Below are positions 57,300 through 64,000 of a stretch of DNA of 64,000 bases, in pieces. This stretch comes from Mycolicibacterium xanthum (lineage in GTDB: Bacteria > Actinomycetota > Actinomycetes > Mycobacteriales > Mycobacteriaceae), in NCBI RefSeq assembly GCF_019710635.1, contig NZ_JAIFZS010000035.1, positions 1 through 64,000 on the forward strand, read 5' to 3'. The position numbers and the translations under genes are program-made. Numbering within the stretch: position 1 is the stretch's first letter; each line of letters begins with the position of its first letter. The notes under the pieces were generated by a model. The model saw only the letters and a program-made list of their open reading frames with translations. It did no database searches and had not been told where the DNA came from.

Positions 57300-59983
57300 G
57301 CATCAGGGTGAACGGCCAAGACACCCAGGGTGTTCCGGGTGCGGGCCAGTGCCTGCGCACCTACCTGCGCGAGCACGGCCACTTCGAGGTGAAGAAGGGC
57401 TGCGACGCCGGTGACTGCGGCGCGTGCTCGGTGCTCGTCGACGGACAGGCGGTGCACTCGTGCGTGTACCCGGCGTTCCGCGCGGAAGGACGCGAGGTGA
57501 CCACCGTCGCCGGCCTGGGCACCCCGGCCGATCTGCACCCGCTGCAGCGCCGGTTCGCCGAGGCCGGCGGATTCCAGTGCGGCTTCTGCACGGCGGGGAT
57601 GATCACCACCGCCTCGACACTGTCCGACGATCAAGTCGGCGACCTGCCGCAGAACCTGAAGGGCAACCTGTGCCGGTGCACCGGCTACCGCGCCATCGCC
57701 GACGCGCTGGACGGCACGGTGAACATCGAGAAGTCCGGCGGCGTGGGCCGCTCGATTGCAGCACCGGCCGCGATCCGCGTGGTGACCGGGACCGAGCAGT
57801 ACACAATGGATTTCGCCCCGCCCGGACTGCTGCATCTGGTGGTGTTGACCAGCCCGGTGGCCCACGCGCGGATCACCGCGATCGACACCACCGCGGCCGA
57901 GGCGATCGCCGGGGTACAGCTGGTGCTGACTCACCGCGACAGTCCGGCGGTGGCGTTCTCCACCGCCCGGCACGAGAACCGCAACGACGATCCCGACGAC
58001 ACCGTGGTGCTCGACGACACGGTGCGCTTCGTCGGACAGCGGGTGGCCGCGGTGGTGGCCGACAGCGTGGCGATCGCCGAACGGGCCTGCCGTGCGATCG
58101 AGGTGACCTACCAGCCGCTGCAGCCGGTGTTCGACCCCGAGGCCGCCCGCACCCCGGGCGCTCCCCAGCTGCACGCGGGCAAGGGAGCCGAGTCCCGCAT
58201 CGCCGACCCGTCCCGCAACCTGGTCGCCGAGGTGCACGGCGGGCAGGGCGACGTCGACGCGGGCATCGCGGCCGCCGAGGCCTGCGGCGGCTCGGTGGTG
58301 CGGGAGCGCTACACCACACAGCGGGTGCAGCACACCCACCTGGAGACGCACGGCTGCACGGGTTGGCGCGACGAACACGGCCGGTTGGTGCTGCGCACCA
58401 GCTCCCAGGTGCCGTTCCTGGTGCGCGACGAGCTGTGTCACGTGTTCGGCCTGGGCCGCGACGACGTGCACGTCTTCACCAAGCGGGTCGGCGGCGGGTT
58501 CGGCGGCAAGCAGGAGATGCTCACCGAAGACATCGTCGCGCTGGCGGTGCTGCGGTCGGGCCGGCCGGTGCGCTACGAGTTCGCCCGCTCCGACGAGTTC
58601 ACCATGGCGCCGTGCCGGCACCCGTACCGCATCGACGTCACCGCCGCGGCGGGCCCCGACGGCGTGCTCACCGCGCTGGCGGTGGACGTGCTGATGGACG
58701 CCGGCGCCTACGGCAACCACAGCCCCGGGGTGATGTTCCACGGCTGCGCCGAGTCGGTGTCGGTCTACCGCTGCCCGAACAAGCGGGTCGACGCCCAGGC
58801 CGTCTACACCAACAGCCTGCCGTCGGGCGCCTTCCGCGGGTACGGCCTGAGCCAGATGATCTTCGCGGTGGAGTCCGCGCTCGACGAGCTGGCGCACCGC
58901 CTCGGCCTGGACCCGTTCGACTTGCGGCGCCGCAACGTGGTCGTCCCCGGAGACGAGTTCGTCGACGCGGCCGTCGGCCACGGGGACCTGGCGTTCGGCA
59001 GCTACGGCCTGGACCAGTGCCTGGATCTGGTCCAGCGCGCGCTGGCCGACGGCAACGGCGTCACCGGCCCCGACGGCTGGCCGGTAGGCGAGGGTATGGC
59101 GGTCGCGATGATCGCGACGATCCCGCCGCGCGGCCACTTCGCCGAGGCCTCGGTCGCCGTCACCCCCGACGGCGACTACCGGCTGTCGGTGGGCACCGCC
59201 GAGTTCGGCAACGGCACCACCACCGTGCACACCCAGCTGGTCGCCACCGAGCTGAACACCACCGAAGACCGTGTGCTCGTCCATCAATCCGACACCGCCG
59301 CAGTCGGTTACGACACCGGCGCGTTCGGTTCGGCGGGCACCGTGGTGGCGGGCACCGCGGTGATCGCGGCCTGCCGGGAGCTGCGCTCGGCGATGCTGGC
59401 CACCGCGGCGGAGCTGACCGGGACCGGGCCGCAGGCCTGTGAGCTGACGCCGCACGGTGTGCGGTGCGGCACCCGGCTCGTCGAGTTCGCCGAGCTGCCC
59501 GCGGGGCTGGCCGGACACGGCAGGCACGACGGAACGCCCCGATCGGTGGCGTTCAACGTCCAGGGCTTCCGGGTCGCGGTGAACCCGGCGACCGGCGAGG
59601 CCCGCATCCTGCAGTCCGTGCAGGCCGCCGACGCCGGCGTGGTGATGAACCCCGAGCAGTGCCGGGGCCAGGTGGAGGGCGGCGTCGCGCAGGCGATCGG
59701 CTCGGCGCTCTACGAGCAGATGCTGATCGGCCCGGACGGCACGGTGCTGACCCAGACACTGCGCAATTACCACATCCCGCAGATCGCCGACGTCCCGCGC
59801 ACCGAGGTGCTGTTCGCCGACACCTATGACCAGATCGGCCCGATGGGCGCCAAGTCGATGAGCGAGTCCCCGTACAACCCGGTGGCCCCGGCGCTGGCCA
59901 ACGCGATCGCGCGGGCCTGCGGGGCGCGGGTGCGCGACCTGCCGATGACGCCGGCGCGGGTCTGGCGCACGCTGTCCCGCTAG
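57296..59983 (+). CDS. xdhA: Xanthine dehydrogenase, fused Fe-S and molybdopterin subunit
   Basis: An 895-residue fusion. Residues about 1-155 hold two 2Fe-2S clusters: [18 protein letters not shown], then [11 protein letters not shown] and [10 protein letters not shown]. Residues about 165-895 form the Moco subunit with [26 protein letters not shown] and the C-terminal [21 protein letters not shown] carrying the expected catalytic Glu. It oxidises hypoxanthine/xanthine to urate. With the separate FAD subunit it forms a two-gene enzyme. No XdhC chaperone gene is present. Its TAG begins inside a long terminator stem. Confidence 0.88.
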   Translation: MSIRVNGQDTQGVPGAGQCLRTYLREHGHFEVKKGCDAGDCGACSVLVDGQAVHSCVYPAFRAEGREVTTVAGLGTPADLHPLQRRFAEAGGFQCGFCTAGMITTASTLSDDQVGDLPQNLKGNLCRCTGYRAIADALDGTVNIEKSGGVGRSIAAPAAIRVVTGTEQYTMDFAPPGLLHLVVLTSPVAHARITAIDTTAAEAIAGVQLVLTHRDSPAVAFSTARHENRNDDPDDTVVLDDTVRFVGQRVAAVVADSVAIAERACRAIEVTYQPLQPVFDPEAARTPGAPQLHAGKGAESRIADPSRNLVAEVHGGQGDVDAGIAAAEACGGSVVRERYTTQRVQHTHLETHGCTGWRDEHGRLVLRTSSQVPFLVRDELCHVFGLGRDDVHVFTKRVGGGFGGKQEMLTEDIVALAVLRSGRPVRYEFARSDEFTMAPCRHPYRIDVTAAAGPDGVLTALAVDVLMDAGAYGNHSPGVMFHGCAESVSVYRCPNKRVDAQAVYTNSLPSGAFRGYGLSQMIFAVESALDELAHRLGLDPFDLRRRNVVVPGDEFVDAAVGHGDLAFGSYGLDQCLDLVQRALADGNGVTGPDGWPVGEGMAVAMIATIPPRGHFAEASVAVTPDGDYRLSVGTAEFGNGTTTVHTQLVATELNTTEDRVLVHQSDTAAVGYDTGAFGSAGTVVAGTAVIAACRELRSAMLATAAELTGTGPQACELTPHGVRCGTRLVEFAELPAGLAGHGRHDGTPRSVAFNVQGFRVAVNPATGEARILQSVQAADAGVVMNPEQCRGQVEGGVAQAIGSALYEQMLIGPDGTVLTQTLRNYHIPQIADVPRTEVLFADTYDQIGPMGAKSMSESPYNPVAPALANAIARACGARVRDLPMTPARVWRTLSR

Positions 59984-60035
59984 CGATTTCGGTGTAGTTC
60001 GTCAGCGACAGCGTGACGAACTACACCGAAATCGC
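59983..60035. terminator. Perfect 22-bp bidirectional terminator hairpin
   Basis: Arms at 59983-60004 and 60014-60035 are perfectly complementary over 22 nt with a 9-nt loop. The stem starts in the xanthine dehydrogenase stop codon and ends at the metH stop codon. Its outer part contains CGATTTC/GAAATCG. It separates the two convergent transcripts. Confidence 0.8.
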
Positions 60036-63839
<3,804 letters not shown>

Positions 63840-63845
63840 GTACGT

Positions 63846-63864
63846 GCCTTCCGTAGCGGAAGGC
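63846..63864 (-). promoter_or_regulatory. Shine-Dalgarno-sequestering hairpin of metH
   Basis: GCCUUCCG-CUA-CGGAAGGC forms an 8-bp stem in the transcript. Its 3' arm contains the GGAAGG Shine-Dalgarno (63852-63847), placed 7 nt before the GTG. Four 5'-arm bases (63864-63861) are also the riboswitch pseudoknot strand, so the two structures exclude each other. Confidence 0.7.
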
Positions 63865-63930
63865 GTCCTTGACTCTGCCGAGCGTGGCGGATACCCGGGG
63901 GCCCGGATCCGTTGCAACGCCTCTCGACGG
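63861..63930 (-). ncRNA. SAH (S-adenosylhomocysteine) riboswitch in the metH leader
   Basis: The transcript matches the SAH riboswitch layout in order. P1 5' strand is GUCGAG (63928-63923) and its 3' strand CUCGGC (63882-63877). Conserved UUGCAAC (63917-63911) precedes a P2 hairpin (63910-63889, GGAU...AUCC). GCCACGCUCGG (63888-63878) follows against the consensus GCCAGGCUCGG. The pseudoknot is AGGCGU (63922-63917) with ACGCCU (63866-63861), where proteobacterial members have GAGCGC with GCGCUC. All six pairs are kept although bases differ, which is compensatory change. It fits metH because SAH is made when SAM-derived methyl groups are used. Confidence 0.82.
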
Positions 63931-63934
63931 AAAA

Positions 63935-63940
63935 AGTCTA
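63935..63940 (-). promoter_or_regulatory. Candidate -10 of the metH transcript
   Basis: TAGACT, followed by a T run. Transcription would start near 63928-63930, exactly at the first base of riboswitch P1. No clear -35 is seen. Confidence 0.5.
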
Positions 63941-63955
63941 CGTCGTCACCCGATC

Positions 63956-63998
63956 GACGTCCGGACGCCCAGGCTGGAGCGGGTGGCAACCGGACGTC
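63956..63998. repeat. 9-bp inverted repeat upstream of the metH promoter
   Basis: GACGTCCGG (63956-63964) and CCGGACGTC (63990-63998) are separated by 25 bp. It may be an operator half-site pair or the end of a neighbouring gene beyond the window; nothing else is seen in 63941-64000. Confidence 0.3.
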
Positions 63999-64000
63999 TG

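Overview
The window is a high-GC actinobacterial chromosome segment. Protein families and gene order place it in a Mycobacterium-type organism, most likely a fast-growing environmental (Mycolicibacterium-like) species. The backbone follows the M. tuberculosis order from cobN (Rv2062c) to metH (Rv2124c): cobalamin genes, pepE, helY, tatCA, pafCB, pafA, the proteasome core with pup and dop, mpa, lppK, trmI, hisGE and metH. There are no PE/PPE genes, insertion sequences, tRNAs, rRNAs or CRISPR arrays. Coding density is very high, and convergent genes are often separated by fewer than 15 bp. Identities come from motifs and from recalled family sequences; no database search was run.

Region 1 (1-20 kb) is cobalamin biosynthesis split by an island. 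cobN (minus strand) lies at the left. An island at 3.8-12.3 kb follows: sigC, a CopA-type copper P-type ATPase, a CopD-CtaG membrane protein, a zinc-finger anti-sigma-like membrane protein, two small ORFs and a Baeyer-Villiger-type monooxygenase. Then come cobG-cobH-cobIJ (plus), a TetR regulator with a kinase-fold phosphotransferase, and cobL with an SDR (minus). cobK and cobM, which sit beside cobL in M. tuberculosis, are absent here.

Region 2 (20-36 kb) is DNA and protein quality control: pepE, a 5'-3' exonuclease, a DUF4333 protein, the helicase helY, tatC and tatA, the DNA-damage activator pair pafC/pafB, the Pup ligase pafA, proteasome prcB/prcA with pup, and the depupylase dop. Region 3 (36-50 kb) holds two tandem paralogous membrane proteins, two tandem SulP transporters, the proteasomal ATPase mpa, an MTB12-like secreted protein with lipoprotein LppK, a DUF503 protein, trmI, a RecB/Cas4-type nuclease, a mercuric-reductase-like flavoenzyme, a DUF4126 protein and hisG/hisE.

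Region 4 (50-64 kb) is accessory metabolism plus metH. It contains a sugar-porter MFS gene, a HAD phosphatase and a six-gene operon for purine use: an NCS2 permease fused to a UraD-like tail, uraD, uraH, hpxO, and a two-subunit xanthine dehydrogenase. Together these would import purines and take xanthine through urate, 5-hydroxyisourate and OHCU to S-allantoin. A 22-bp perfect hairpin separates the operon from the convergent metH.

The strongest regulatory find is upstream of metH: an RNA leader matching the S-adenosylhomocysteine (SAH) riboswitch, with a co-varied six-base-pair pseudoknot. Its 3' strand overlaps a hairpin that hides the metH Shine-Dalgarno, giving a readable ON-switch model. 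Other points of interest are the co-location of sigC with copper-handling genes and a candidate anti-sigma factor, a permease carrying a UraD-like domain that has lost its catalytic His/Glu, two CRP-type operators, and many leaderless genes with a TANNNT -10 element 6-7 nt before the start codon, including an identical element at pafA and dop.
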